The notes under the pieces: model-generated | Databases searched by the model: none | What the model was told of the DNA's origin: nothing | What the model saw: the letters and a program-made list of their open reading frames with translations, nothing else | In this document: in pieces, positions 8,744 through 17,386 of the stretch | Layout of the letters: every line of letters begins with the position of its first letter | Numbering within the stretch: position 1 is the first letter of the stretch | NCBI GenBank assembly: GCA_016720595.1 | Contig: JADKKI010000072.1 | Span: forward strand, 124,001-188,000 | DNA from: Myxococcales bacterium | GTDB lineage: Bacteria > Myxococcota_A > Polyangia > Haliangiales > Haliangiaceae | Reading direction: 5' to 3' | Length of the DNA stretch: 64,000 nucleotides | Position numbers and translations under genes: made by a program

Positions 8744-9172
8744 ATGCGCTACCTGCACACGATGATCCGCGTGCGCGACCTGCCCGCCGCCCTCCGGTTC
8801 TTCTGCGAGGGCCTCGGGTTGCGCGAAGTGCGCAGGCGGGATCACGAACAGGGCAGGTACACGCTCGTGTTCCTGGGCCAGGAGGGCGGCGCGGCCGATA
8901 CGCCGCAGCTCGAGCTCACCCACAACTGGGATCACGAGGACGTGTACAGCGTGGGCCGGAACTTCGGGCACGTGGCCTACGAGGTCCCCGACATCTATGC
9001 GGCGTGCAAGCGCCTGATCGATGCGGGGTACGCGATCAGCCGTCCACCGCGCGATGGCCGGATGGCGTTCGTGCGATCGCCGGATGCGATCAGCGTGGAG
9101 CTGCTGCAGGCCGGCGCGGCACTCGCGCCCGCCGAACCGTGGGCCAGCATGACGAACGTGGGCGAGTGGTAG
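8744..9172 (+). CDS. gloA: lactoylglutathione lyase (glyoxalase I)
   Basis: The 142-residue protein is a two-module vicinal-oxygen-chelate enzyme. The expected metal ligands are visible: His in YLHTMIRV near the N-terminus, Glu in [10 protein letters not shown], His in [11 protein letters not shown] and Glu in AISVELLQ. The helix [15 protein letters not shown] and the TLVFLG strand are typical of glyoxalase I, which isomerises the methylglyoxal-glutathione hemithioacetal to lactoylglutathione. Length is close to bacterial GloA plus a short C-terminal tail. smpB starts on the next base after its TAG stop, so the two are co-transcribed. Confidence 0.9.
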   Translation: MRYLHTMIRVRDLPAALRFFCEGLGLREVRRRDHEQGRYTLVFLGQEGGAADTPQLELTHNWDHEDVYSVGRNFGHVAYEVPDIYAACKRLIDAGYAISRPPRDGRMAFVRSPDAISVELLQAGAALAPAEPWASMTNVGEW

Positions 9173-9649
9173 ATGGCGAAGACCGGTGAAAAGATCCTCA
9201 AGGTCGTGGCGCAGAACCGCAAGGCCACGCACGACTTCCACGTCCACGAGCGCATGGAGGCGGGCATCGCGCTCCTCGGCTCCGAGGTGAAGAGCCTGCG
9301 TGACGCCAAGGTCACGATGGCCGATGGCTGGGTGGAGATCCGCAAGGGCCAGGCGTACCTGCACGGGATCCAGATCAACGAGTACGCGCAGGCCAACCGC
9401 TGGGGCCACGACGTCTCGCGCGCCCGCAAGCTGCTCATGCACCGTCACGAGCTCGAGAAGCTCGAGACCAAGACCCAGATCAAGGGCTTCACGCTGATCC
9501 CGCTCGCGCTCTACTTCAAGGGGAGCTTCGTCAAGGTCGAGCTCGGCCTCGTGACCCACAAGAAGCAGTACGACAAGCGCGCGACGAAGAAGGAAGCCGA
9601 CGATAAGCGCGAGATGGATCGCGCGATGAAGCAGAAGAATCACACTTGA
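9173..9649 (+). CDS. smpB: SsrA-binding protein SmpB
   Basis: The 158-residue protein is a complete SmpB, the partner of tmRNA in rescuing stalled ribosomes. It shows the conserved oligonucleotide-binding fold segments (ATHDFHVHERMEAGIALLGSEVKSLR, IQINEYAQAN, RARKLLMHRHELEKL, PLALYFKGSFVKVELGLVTHKKQYDKR) and the lysine-rich C-terminal tail that inserts in the mRNA channel. The ATG follows the gloA stop directly (TAGATG). The tmRNA gene itself is not in this window. Confidence 0.97.
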   Translation: MAKTGEKILKVVAQNRKATHDFHVHERMEAGIALLGSEVKSLRDAKVTMADGWVEIRKGQAYLHGIQINEYAQANRWGHDVSRARKLLMHRHELEKLETKTQIKGFTLIPLALYFKGSFVKVELGLVTHKKQYDKRATKKEADDKREMDRAMKQKNHT

Positions 9650-9663
9650 GTGCATAACGACGC

Positions 9664-9701
9664 TTGCATGACAGGCGGATTATGCGCATAACTATGCGTA
9701 T
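9664..9701 (+). promoter_or_regulatory. argC promoter with overlapping ArgR-box-like palindromes
   Basis: TTGCAT (9664-9669) and CATAAC (9687-9692) are spaced by 17 bases and would start transcription at about 9699-9700, the A of the chosen argC ATG. The region is unusually AT-rich for this DNA. It holds the perfect 12-base palindrome TTATGCGCATAA (9680-9691) overlapping CGCATA-AC-TATGCG (9685-9698), which extends to a 20-base palindrome at 9682-9701 with one mismatched pair. ArgR boxes are 18-base imperfect palindromes near arg promoters, and argR is the last gene of this operon, so autoregulation by ArgR and arginine is likely (inference). Confidence 0.5.
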
Positions 9702-10668
9702 GGTGCATGCGCGGGTCTCTCTGTTCGGCGCAGCCGGGTACACCGGCGTGGAGCTGGCCAAGCTCCTGGCGCTCCACCCGGGCGTGACCCTGGTGGCCGC
9801 GGCGAGTGACACGCACGCGGGCAAGCCCGTGGATGCGCTGACCGGTGGCACGCCCACCGGGCTCGCGTTCGTGACCACCGAGGCCGCACTCGCCACCCCG
9901 GCAGATGTGGCGCTGCTCGCGATCCCACCCGAGCCGGCCGTGGCGCTCGCCGCCAAGCTCCGCGATCGCGGGATCAAGGTCATCGATCTCTCGAACGCCC
10001 ATCGCGCCTCGAAGGACGCGGTCTATGGCCTGACCTCGCTGTTCGGGCCGGAGATCGCGGCGGCCGGGCTGGTGGCCAACCCGGGCTGCTATGCGACGTG
10101 CGTGATCACCGCGGTGGCGCCGCTCGTGCGCCACCAGCTGATCGAGCGCGACGTGATCGTGGCCGCCGGCTCGGGCGTCACCGGCGCCGGCAAATCGGCC
10201 GAGGAGGCGATGAGCCTCGGCGAGCTCCACGACAACGTCCGCGCCTACAAGGTCCTGCGCCACCAGCACGTGCCCGAGATCGAGATGGCGCTCGGCGCCC
10301 TCGGCGAGCGGCCGCGGGTGATCCTGACCACGCACCTGTTGCCGATCGCGCGCGGCATCTTCGCCACGATCACCGTCAAGCTGCGCGCGCCGCTGAGCTC
10401 GAGCGAGCTGACGGCGCGGTTCACCGCGGACTATGCCGGCGATCCTTCGGTGACCATCGTGGCCACCCCCGAGGACGTCTCGCTGCGCAAGGTGGTGGGG
10501 ACCAACCAGGTGATGGTCGGCGTGGCGGCGGCCGGGGACATCTGCGTGGTCACCGCGGCGATCGACAACCTGTTGAAGGGGGCGGCAGGGCAGGCCGTCG
10601 AGAACCTGAACGCCGTGCTCGGGCTCCCGCGCACGACGGGTCTTACGCACCTCGCGAGGCACGCATGA
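9700..10668 (+). CDS. argC: N-acetyl-gamma-glutamyl-phosphate reductase
   Basis: ArgC reduces N-acetylglutamyl phosphate to the semialdehyde, the third step of arginine synthesis. The protein has the NADP-binding start VSLFGAAGYTGVELAKLL, the catalytic Cys in VANPGCYATCVITA and the conserved His in LRHQHVPEIEMALG, and is about 322 residues, as expected. Several in-frame starts exist (TTG 9664, ATG 9682, 9694, 9700, GTG 9703). ATG 9700 is chosen because it places the Rossmann strand directly after the start as in the family and agrees with the predicted promoter; ATG 9682, just after an AGGCGG, is the main alternative. It overlaps argJB by ATGA. Confidence 0.93.
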   Translation: MVHARVSLFGAAGYTGVELAKLLALHPGVTLVAAASDTHAGKPVDALTGGTPTGLAFVTTEAALATPADVALLAIPPEPAVALAAKLRDRGIKVIDLSNAHRASKDAVYGLTSLFGPEIAAAGLVANPGCYATCVITAVAPLVRHQLIERDVIVAAGSGVTGAGKSAEEAMSLGELHDNVRAYKVLRHQHVPEIEMALGALGERPRVILTTHLLPIARGIFATITVKLRAPLSSSELTARFTADYAGDPSVTIVATPEDVSLRKVVGTNQVMVGVAAAGDICVVTAAIDNLLKGAAGQAVENLNAVLGLPRTTGLTHLARHA

Positions 10669-12758
10669 AGCTCCCGATCGGTTTCCGATTCTCCGGCGTG
10701 GCGTGCGGCATCAAGCCGATGCGCCCCGATCTCGCGCTGTTCGTGTCCGAGACGGATGCCGCGTGTGCGGGTGCGTTCACGATCAACCTCGCCAAGGCCG
10801 CCCCGGTGGTGGATGCCGAAGGCCGGCTGCCGGCGGAGCGCGTGCGCGCGATCGTGGTCAACAGCGGCAACGCGAACGCGCTCACCGGGCCCGCAGGGGC
10901 CGAGTCCGTGACCGCGATCATCGCCGCCGCGGCCGCCGCCCTCGGGGTCTCGCCCGCGCAGGTGGTGTCTGCCTCCACCGGCGTGATCGGCATGCCGATG
11001 CCGGCCGACAAGCTCGTCAAGGGGATGCCCGCCGCCGTGGCCCAGCTCTCCGCCGATCCGGAGAAGGCGGCGGAGGCGATCATGACCACCGACACGACCA
11101 AGAAGCTCGCATCGCGGACGATCGAGCTCGATGGCAAGCAGGTCACGCTCGCCGGCGTGTGCAAGGGCTCGGGGATGATCGCGCCGCAGCTGGCCACGGT
11201 GATCGCCGTGATCGTCACGGATTGCGCCATCGATGCCACGATCGCCGATGCGGCGCTCGATCACGCCACCCGCGAGACGTTCGAGCAGCTGACGATCGAT
11301 GGCGACATGAGCACGAACGACAGCGTGTTCGTCCTCGCGAACGGCCGCGCCGGGAACGTGCCGATCACCCGCGTGGACTCCGCCGCGTACATCCTGTTCA
11401 CCGAGACGCTCTCCGACCTGCTCGACGAGCTTGCCCGCGATATCGCCGCCGATGGCGAGGGCGCCACCAAGCGCCTCGAGGTCCACGTGGCGGGCGCGCC
11501 CACCCACGACATCGCGCGCGATCTGGCGAAGAGCATCTGCGTCTCGCCGCTGGTCAAGGCGGCGATCTTCGGCGCCGATCCCAACTGGGGGCGGATCCTC
11601 GCCACCGTGGGGGCGCGCGCAGGCGTGCTCCGGTTGCCGATCGATCCGCACCGGGCGCGGGTGACGATCCAGGGCGTCACGGTCTACGACCAGGCGCCTG
11701 TGCCATTCGATCGCGCCGGGATCAAGGCCAAGCTCCGCGATCCGGAGGTGGCGATCCTCGTGGAGTTGCGTGCCGGCGATCACCTCGCGAAGGCCTACGG
11801 CTGCGATCTCTCGTACGACTACGTCAAGCTCAACGCGGACTACACGTCGCTGATCGTCGAGAAGGCGGACGGCGGCGTGGCCAAGGACGACAAGCTCACC
11901 AACTACACCCCCTCGTTCAAGCGGTCCGTGCTCGTCGAGGCGCTCGGGTACATCTCGCGGTTCCGCGGCAAGCGCTGCGTGATCAAGATCGGCGGCGGTG
12001 CGATCGCCAAGGATGGCGCGCTCCGGGCGTTCTGTGACGATGTGATGCTGCTGCACTCGGTCGGGCTGTCGCCGATCGTGGTGCACGGCGGTGGCTCGGC
12101 GATCACCCGGGCGCTCGAGGCCCGCGGCGCCTCGTCGAAGTTCGTCGAGGGCCTGCGGGTGACGAGCGCCACCGACATCGAGACCGTGGAGTCCGTGCTC
12201 GATTCGATCAACGCGGATCTGGTGGCGCTGCTCAACCGGCGCGGCGCGCACGCGATCGGGCTCTCGGGCAGCGATGCCGCCCTGCTGCGCGCGAAGAAGC
12301 TCGTGCGCGGCGACGGCCAGGACCTCGGACACGTGGGCGAGCTCGTCGAGGTCAACAAGACGTTCCTCGAGTCCCTGCTCGCACAGCAGTACATCCCGGT
12401 GATCTCGCCGATCGGCCTCGGGGCCGATGGCGAGAGCTTCAACATGAACGGCGACATGGTGGCGGCCGGCATCGCCACGGCGCTCGGCGTGGAGCGCCTG
12501 ATCTACCTCTCCGATGTCCCGGGCATCATCGAGGCGGGCGAGCTGATCACGGACCTGACGCCCACCACGCTGCGCAGCAAGCTCGCCGCCGGGATCGTGC
12601 AGGGAGGCATGGCGATCAAGGCCACGTCGATCCTCGATGCGCTCGCCGGTGGCGTGCAGGCCGTGCACCTGATCGATGGCCGCACGCCGCACAACGTGAT
12701 CGCCGAGCTGTTCACCGATCGCGGTGTCGGCACCATCGTCCGGGCGGAAGCAGGATGA
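10665..12758 (+). CDS. argJ-argB: fused glutamate N-acetyltransferase (ArgJ) - acetylglutamate kinase (ArgB)
   Basis: One uninterrupted 697-codon frame encodes two arginine enzymes. Residues about 1-395 are a complete ArgJ: KGSGMIAPQLATVIA contains the Thr (T178) at which ArgJ self-cleaves and which is the nucleophile, IDGDMSTNDSVFV and AAIFGADPNWGRILA are family motifs, and the domain ends with the usual CDLSYDYVKLNADYTS. After a linker of about 20 residues, residues about 418-697 form a full ArgB kinase: KIGGG (K441), VVHGGGSAITRAL, the NMNGDMVAAGIATAL region, LIYLSDVPGI and MAIKATSILDAL. The chain would carry steps one/five and two of the cyclic pathway. The ATG overlaps the argC stop and the stop overlaps the argR start. 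Separate genes are usual; ArgJ self-cleavage would still split the chain at T178. Confidence 0.93.
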   Translation: MKLPIGFRFSGVACGIKPMRPDLALFVSETDAACAGAFTINLAKAAPVVDAEGRLPAERVRAIVVNSGNANALTGPAGAESVTAIIAAAAAALGVSPAQVVSASTGVIGMPMPADKLVKGMPAAVAQLSADPEKAAEAIMTTDTTKKLASRTIELDGKQVTLAGVCKGSGMIAPQLATVIAVIVTDCAIDATIADAALDHATRETFEQLTIDGDMSTNDSVFVLANGRAGNVPITRVDSAAYILFTETLSDLLDELARDIAADGEGATKRLEVHVAGAPTHDIARDLAKSICVSPLVKAAIFGADPNWGRILATVGARAGVLRLPIDPHRARVTIQGVTVYDQAPVPFDRAGIKAKLRDPEVAILVELRAGDHLAKAYGCDLSYDYVKLNADYTSLIVEKADGGVAKDDKLTNYTPSFKRSVLVEALGYISRFRGKRCVIKIGGGAIAKDGALRAFCDDVMLLHSVGLSPIVVHGGGSAITRALEARGASSKFVEGLRVTSATDIETVESVLDSINADLVALLNRRGAHAIGLSGSDAALLRAKKLVRGDGQDLGHVGELVEVNKTFLESLLAQQYIPVISPIGLGADGESFNMNGDMVAAGIATALGVERLIYLSDVPGIIEAGELITDLTPTTLRSKLAAGIVQGGMAIKATSILDALAGGVQAVHLIDGRTPHNVIAELFTDRGVGTIVRAEAG

Positions 12759-13234
12759 CGGACTCGGGCGATACCCGCGCGCGCCGCGCTGCGATCGTGG
12801 AGGTGATCCGCACGCGGAACGTGGCCACGCAGGCGGAGCTGCGCGAGCTGCTGTCGGCGCGGGGCTTCGATGTCACGCAGGCCACGCTGTCTCGCGATCT
12901 CGCCAAGCTCCACGCCCGCCGCGCCTCGCTCCCCGATGGAGGTACGGCGTACGAGCTCGAGGGCTTCTCGGCGCGGAGCGGGACCGAGCCGGCCCAGCTC
13001 GCCGCGATGGCGGACCTCGTCGTCGGCGTGCGCGATGGCGCCGCGATGGTGGTGGTGCACACCCGGCCCGGCGTGGCCGCGGCGATCGCCACGCTCCTCG
13101 ATCAGGCCCGCCTCGACAGCGTGATCGGGACGATCGCCGGTGATGACACGATCTTCGTGGTGCCCGAGCGCCGGGTCACGGCGAAGGCGCTCGCCAAGCG
13201 GCTCGAGCAGATGTTCCAGCGCGCCCGCGCGTGA
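12755..13234 (+). CDS. argR: arginine repressor ArgR
   Basis: The 159-residue protein has the two ArgR parts: an N-terminal winged helix (TRNVATQAELRELLSARGFDVTQATLSRDLAKLHA) and a C-terminal oligomerisation and arginine-binding domain ending in the motif GTIAGDDTIFVV. ArgR binds operators at arginine genes when arginine is plentiful. The start overlaps the argJB stop by ATGA, so it is made with the enzymes it should control; palindromes before argC are the likely operator. The gene is convergent with rlmH with 25 bases between. Confidence 0.95.
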   Translation: MTDSGDTRARRAAIVEVIRTRNVATQAELRELLSARGFDVTQATLSRDLAKLHARRASLPDGGTAYELEGFSARSGTEPAQLAAMADLVVGVRDGAAMVVVHTRPGVAAAIATLLDQARLDSVIGTIAGDDTIFVVPERRVTAKALAKRLEQMFQRARA

Positions 13235-13259
13235 GCATCGCGCGCGCCCACGCGTGCCT

Positions 13260-13691
13260 TCACTCGCGGTGGTACGGCTCGCCGCGCAGGATCTTGAAGC
13301 CGCGGTAGAGCTGTTCGAGGACGAGCAACCGCACGAGCCGGTGCGCGATCGTGAGCTGCCCGAACGCGATCAGCTTCTTCGCGCGCTTGCGGAGCGCATC
13401 GCTGTGGCCATCGGCGCCGCCGATCGCGAACACCACCGGCGCACCACCTCCGTGCTGCTGCTCGGCGCCCAGGATCTCGTTCGCGAACGCGAGGCTGGTC
13501 AAGGACTGGCCCTTCTCGTCGAACGCGTACAGGTGGGCGTTGGCGGGCAGCGCCGCCAGGAGCGCCGCCTCGTCCTTGGCCTCGGTGACCGCGAGCGTCA
13601 CGAACGGCTTCAGGCGCTTCCGGTACTCCGCCTCGGCGTCGACGAAGTACGCCTCCTTGAGCCGCCCGACGACCGCGAGGGTCACCTTCAC
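13260..13691 (-). CDS. rlmH: 23S rRNA pseudouridine-1915 N3-methyltransferase RlmH
   Basis: The 143-residue SPOUT methyltransferase has the family's knot motifs: FAIGGADGHSDALR for SAM binding and the C-terminal AHRLVRLLVLEQLYRGFKILRGEPYHRE, ending in the invariant PYH. It methylates pseudouridine 1915 of 23S rRNA in the assembled ribosome. The ATG overlaps the stop of rsfS (ATGA), the usual neighbour, and this is the last gene of the proBA-rsfS-rlmH operon. Confidence 0.96.
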   Translation of the reverse strand: MKVTLAVVGRLKEAYFVDAEAEYRKRLKPFVTLAVTEAKDEAALLAALPANAHLYAFDEKGQSLTSLAFANEILGAEQQHGGGAPVVFAIGGADGHSDALRKRAKKLIAFGQLTIAHRLVRLLVLEQLYRGFKILRGEPYHRE

Positions 13692-14206
13692 GAGACGGCG
13701 TCGTACGTTTCGTCGGCCGGGATCCGCGCGTCCGCGGGGACGTCGAGCGGGATCCGCGGTGCATCACTCCACAGGCCTTCGAGATCGTAGTGCTCGCGCG
13801 CCGAGTGGAGGAACACGTGGATCACGAAGTCGCCATAGTCGAGCAGCGCCCACTGGCCGGTGCGCGCGCCCTCGGAGCCGATCGATCGCAGGCCCTCGAG
13901 CTTGAGGCCCGCGCTGATGCCATCGGCGATCGCATCGACCTGCCGGTCGGAGCGGCCCGACAGCACCAGCTGGTAGTTGCAGAACGAGCACAGCTCGCGG
14001 ACGTCGAGCAGGATCGGCTCGAGCGCCTTTCGATCGAGGCCCAGCTCGAGTGCACGCATCGCCCCCTCGAGCCCCTCGGTGGTCAGCGGTGGTCGCGTCG
14101 AGGTGTCCTCGGCGATGTGCCGCACCTTGGGGCGATTGGCGTGCGCCGGCCCACTCTGACCACTGTGGCCAACCTTCTTCCCTGCGCTCTTCTTCTTCTG
14201 GGTCAT
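13688..14206 (-). CDS. rsfS: ribosome silencing factor RsfS (Iojap family)
   Basis: The 172-residue protein contains the Iojap domain (about residues 46-155), with the diagnostic stretch GQWALLDYGDFVIHVF followed by REHYDLEGLWSDAPRI. RsfS binds L14 on the 50S subunit and blocks subunit joining during starvation. The first 40 residues are a lysine-rich, disordered extension (MTQKKKSAGKK...) that typical RsfS proteins lack. A GAGGAG Shine-Dalgarno lies upstream of the ATG. It follows proA by 26 bases and overlaps rlmH by 4. Confidence 0.93.
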   Translation of the reverse strand: MTQKKKSAGKKVGHSGQSGPAHANRPKVRHIAEDTSTRPPLTTEGLEGAMRALELGLDRKALEPILLDVRELCSFCNYQLVLSGRSDRQVDAIADGISAGLKLEGLRSIGSEGARTGQWALLDYGDFVIHVFLHSAREHYDLEGLWSDAPRIPLDVPADARIPADETYDAVS

Positions 14207-14232
14207 GCTTGGCTCGTGTCTCCTCGGGGCCT

Positions 14233-15483
14233 CTAGCTTCGAACCTGTCCGTTACCACGGACCACGAACTTGGTGGTGGTCAGACCCTCCGCTCCCATCG
14301 GCCCGTAGGCGTGGAGGCGGGTGGTCGAGATCCCGATCTCGGCGCCCAGCCCGAGCTCGCCACCGTCGGCGAACCGGGTGGAGGCGTTGACCATCACGGT
14401 CGACGAGTTGACGTCCCGGAGGAACCGCTCGGCGAGCGCCGGATCCGTGGTCAGGATCGACTCGGTGTGGTCGGACCCATAGGTCTCGATGTGCCGGATC
14501 GCCGCATCGATCCCATCGACCACGCGGATCGCGAGGATCGGCGCGAGGTACTCGGCGTGCCAGTCGTCCTCGGTCGCCGTGCCCATGGTGGGCCCACCGA
14601 GCGCGCGGGCGGCGGCATCGCCGCGCAGCTCCACCCGGCCGGCGAGGGTCTCGACGAGGCGGGGCACGAACGTCGGGGCGAGCGCGGCATCGACGAGCAG
14701 GGTCTCGACCGCGTTGCACGTGCCGGGGCGCTGGGTCTTCGCGTTGTCGACGATCGCGATCGCGTCGTCGAGCTTCGCGGCCGAGTGCGCGTAGATGTGG
14801 CAGACGCCCTTGTAGTGCTTGATCACCGGCACGCGCGCGTGCTCGGCGACGAACCGGATCAGGCCCTCGCCGCCGCGCGGGATACAGAGATCGATCAGAT
14901 CGTCGAGCTTGACCAGCTCCGCGATCGCAGCGCGATCCGTGGTGGGCACCAGCTGCACGGCCGTCTCGGGCAGGCCCGCGGCGCGCAACCCGGCCTGCAC
15001 GGCCTCGAGCAGCGCGTGGTTGCTCGCGATCGCCTCGCTGCCGCCGCGCAGGATGCACGCGTTCCCCGCCTTCAGGCACAGCACCGCGGCGTCGGCGGTG
15101 ACGTTGGGGCGCGCCTCGTAGATCATCAGGATCACGCCGAGCGGGATCCGGACGCGCGAGACCTCGAGGCCGTTGGGGCGGGTCTCGGTGCGATCGACCC
15201 GGCCGACCACCTCCGGAGCCGCGGCGATCTCGGCGACGGCGCGCGCGAGGCTGCCGAGCCGCTTGGGATCGAGCATCAGCCGATCGATCATCGCGGGGGA
15301 CAGACCCGCGGCCGTGGCCTTGGCGACGTCCTGGGCATTGGCGGCGAGGATGTCCTGCGCGTGTGCCTCGATCGCAGAGGCGATGCCCGCGATCGCTCGG
15401 CTCCGGATCTCCGGGGACGCCTTCGCCACCACTCGCGCGGCGGCGCGTGCAGCCTCGGCGACCTTGCGGATCGGCTCCGTCAC
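14233..15483 (-). CDS. proA: glutamate-5-semialdehyde dehydrogenase (gamma-glutamyl phosphate reductase)
   Basis: The 416-residue protein is full-length ProA, the second enzyme of proline synthesis, reducing gamma-glutamyl phosphate with NADPH. The catalytic Cys is in TQRPGTCNAVETLLVD; other family marks are RIPLGVILMIYEARPNVT, LKAGNACILRGGSEA and the C-terminal NASTRFADGGELGLGAEIGIST. The start overlaps the proB stop (ATGA), so the two enzymes, which pass a labile intermediate, are made together. Confidence 0.97.
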   Translation of the reverse strand: MTEPIRKVAEAARAAARVVAKASPEIRSRAIAGIASAIEAHAQDILAANAQDVAKATAAGLSPAMIDRLMLDPKRLGSLARAVAEIAAAPEVVGRVDRTETRPNGLEVSRVRIPLGVILMIYEARPNVTADAAVLCLKAGNACILRGGSEAIASNHALLEAVQAGLRAAGLPETAVQLVPTTDRAAIAELVKLDDLIDLCIPRGGEGLIRFVAEHARVPVIKHYKGVCHIYAHSAAKLDDAIAIVDNAKTQRPGTCNAVETLLVDAALAPTFVPRLVETLAGRVELRGDAAARALGGPTMGTATEDDWHAEYLAPILAIRVVDGIDAAIRHIETYGSDHTESILTTDPALAERFLRDVNSSTVMVNASTRFADGGELGLGAEIGISTTRLHAYGPMGAEGLTTTKFVVRGNGQVRS

Positions 15484-16595
15484 AGAATCACGAGATCATC
15501 TCGGTGGATCGCTTCGTCGATGGACTTGTATCCCAGCGTGGCCTCGATGGCGGCTGATTGCAAGCCTGAGATCTTGCGGAGGTCCGCGGCCGGGTAGGCG
15601 ACGAGTCCCCGAGCAATTTCAACACCTGCGGCGGTGACGACGCTCACCGTCTCGCCGAGCTCGAACTCCCCATGCACGATCTTGATGCCGGCGGGGAGCA
15701 GGCTCTTGCCGCCGTCGACGAGCGCGCGCACCGCGCCGTCATCGACCACGAGGCGGCCCTCGGGCTTCGCGCCGAACGCGATCCAGTGCTTGCGCGACGA
15801 CAGCGTGCCAGCCCCGCCTTTGGTGGCCGCGACGAACAGCGTGCCGACATCGGCGCCCGCGAGCACGCGCACGATCACGTCGGGCTCGCGGCCGGGTGCC
15901 ACGATCGCGGGCACGCCGGTGCGGGTGACGATCCGCGCCGAGCCGACCTTGCTCGCCATGCCGCCGGACCCGACGCCGGAGGTCGATCCTCCCGCGACCG
16001 GCGCCGCTTCGCGATCGATGTCACGGACGATCGGCATCCGCACGCCGGAGGCATCTCGCACGCCCTCCACGTCGGTCAGGATCACGAGCGCATCGGCGGA
16101 GACCAGGTTGCAGACCAGCGCGGCGAGCTGATCGTTGTCGCCGAACTTGATCTCCTCGCTCGCGACGGTGTCGTTCTCGTTGATGATCGGCACCACGCCG
16201 TGATCGAGGAGCGCGCGCAAGGTCAGGCGCGCCGACAGGAACCGGCGGCGATCACCGAGGTCGTCGTGGGTGACCAGGACCTGACCGATCGCGAGGCCGT
16301 GCACGGTGAACGCGTGCTCCCAGTGCTGCATGAGCAGGCTCTGCCCCACGGCGGCCGCGGCCTGGAGGCCGGGCAGCTCGTGTGGACGGCCGGGGAGCCC
16401 GAGGCGGCGGATGCCGAGGGCGATCGCACCCGAGCTCACCACGATGACCTCGATCCCACGTCGCCGGAGCTCCACCACCTGATCCGCGATCGCGGCGGGG
16501 CGCGCGGCCGGGCTGTCGGCGAGCAGCCGGCTGCCGATCTTCACGACCACGCGCTTGCACTGTGCGAGCTGCGCCCGCTCCGCCGGCTGCGTCAT
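15480..16595 (-). CDS. proB: glutamate 5-kinase
   Basis: The 371-residue ProB phosphorylates glutamate, the first committed step of proline synthesis. The amino-acid kinase domain shows VVVKIGSRLL, VIVVSSGAIALG, PIINENDTVASEEIKFGDNDQLAALV and LTDVEGV; a C-terminal PUA domain follows (about residues 275-371; KHWIAFGAKPEGRLVVDDGA). Length matches E. coli ProB with its PUA domain. The start is the ATG at 16593-16595, which overlaps the preceding gene's stop as ATGA; an upstream in-frame ATG at 16623 lies in that gene and is less likely. Confidence 0.97.
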   Translation of the reverse strand: MTQPAERAQLAQCKRVVVKIGSRLLADSPAARPAAIADQVVELRRRGIEVIVVSSGAIALGIRRLGLPGRPHELPGLQAAAAVGQSLLMQHWEHAFTVHGLAIGQVLVTHDDLGDRRRFLSARLTLRALLDHGVVPIINENDTVASEEIKFGDNDQLAALVCNLVSADALVILTDVEGVRDASGVRMPIVRDIDREAAPVAGGSTSGVGSGGMASKVGSARIVTRTGVPAIVAPGREPDVIVRVLAGADVGTLFVAATKGGAGTLSSRKHWIAFGAKPEGRLVVDDGAVRALVDGGKSLLPAGIKIVHGEFELGETVSVVTAAGVEIARGLVAYPAADLRKISGLQSAAIEATLGYKSIDEAIHRDDLVIL

Positions 16596-17386
16596 TTGGG
16601 CTTCGCGGCCTGGAACGCGCGCCACCGGCGATCGAAGTTGTCGATCACGGTGTCGAGGAACGGATTGGCCTCGGCGGAGAGCTGGACCTCGACGGCGGCG
16701 ACGGTGCGGGACAGGAAGCCCGACTTCTGCTCGAGCGCGGTCTCGATCGAGTGCTCGAGGGTATCGACGGCCTCGGCATCGGTGACCTCGCTCTTCTTCG
16801 CGAGCAGCCGCCGCAGCGCACCGCCGGTGGCGAGATCCGCGAGCTCGAGCGGCGCCTTGAGCGTGGCCTTCGCCGCCGACAGCGCTCCACGCCGGAACGG
16901 TGCGAACGCCAGGGCCCCGGGCGTCTGCTCGATCGCGCGCTCGATCTCCTCGCGCAGCGCGAGGGCCGTCGGGGCATCGAGGGCGAGCCCGGTGTGCAGC
17001 CGCGCGCAGTAGTGATCGAACAGCGTCATCGTCACGAACGTCTTCGCCGCGGAGCGCGCGCGGTTGACGGTGGCCAGCGCGAGCATCACGCGCTTCGCGG
17101 CGCGCCCGGCGATCCGGTACGCGATGCCACCGATCGCGAGATCGGCGACGCGGGGCGGCGGGTTCTTGCCGTGGACGAGGTGGGTCACCGCATCGTCGTG
17201 GACATCCACGCCGTGCGCCGCCGCGATCCGCTTGTACCCACCGCCGACGACGGCGGCCTTCGCCCAGTCATCGAGGAATGGCACCGGGATGATGCCGGCC
17301 ACGCTGCCCGCGATCGCGCGCGCGATGATCAGGCGACGCTGCGCGTTCAGGTAGTCGCGGCGCGCGACCAGCGCGGTGGTGGTCAC
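16592..17386 (-). CDS. conserved hypothetical protein, 264 aa, possibly membrane-associated
   Basis: I cannot name this family with certainty. Residues about 21-55 (IARAIAGSVAGIIPVPFLDDWAKAAVVGGGYKRIA) resemble the amphipathic glycine-rich helices of EcsC/DUF697-like proteins, which associate with membranes; the rest is mostly helical with no signal peptide. The GTG start overlaps the upstream lipoprotein stop (GTGA) and the stop overlaps proB (ATGA), so the gene is translationally locked into the proBA operon. No link to proline synthesis is evident. Confidence 0.75.
   Translation of the reverse strand: MTTTALVARRDYLNAQRRLIIARAIAGSVAGIIPVPFLDDWAKAAVVGGGYKRIAAAHGVDVHDDAVTHLVHGKNPPPRVADLAIGGIAYRIAGRAAKRVMLALATVNRARSAAKTFVTMTLFDHYCARLHTGLALDAPTALALREEIERAIEQTPGALAFAPFRRGALSAAKATLKAPLELADLATGGALRRLLAKKSEVTDAEAVDTLEHSIETALEQKSGFLSRTVAAVEVQLSAEANPFLDTVIDNFDRRWRAFQAAKPK

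Noticed and set aside
10098..10664. N-terminal extension of ArgJB
   Set aside because: The in-frame upstream sequence lies within argC in another frame and is Arg-rich; the ATG at 10665 overlaps the argC stop and starts a normal ArgJ.
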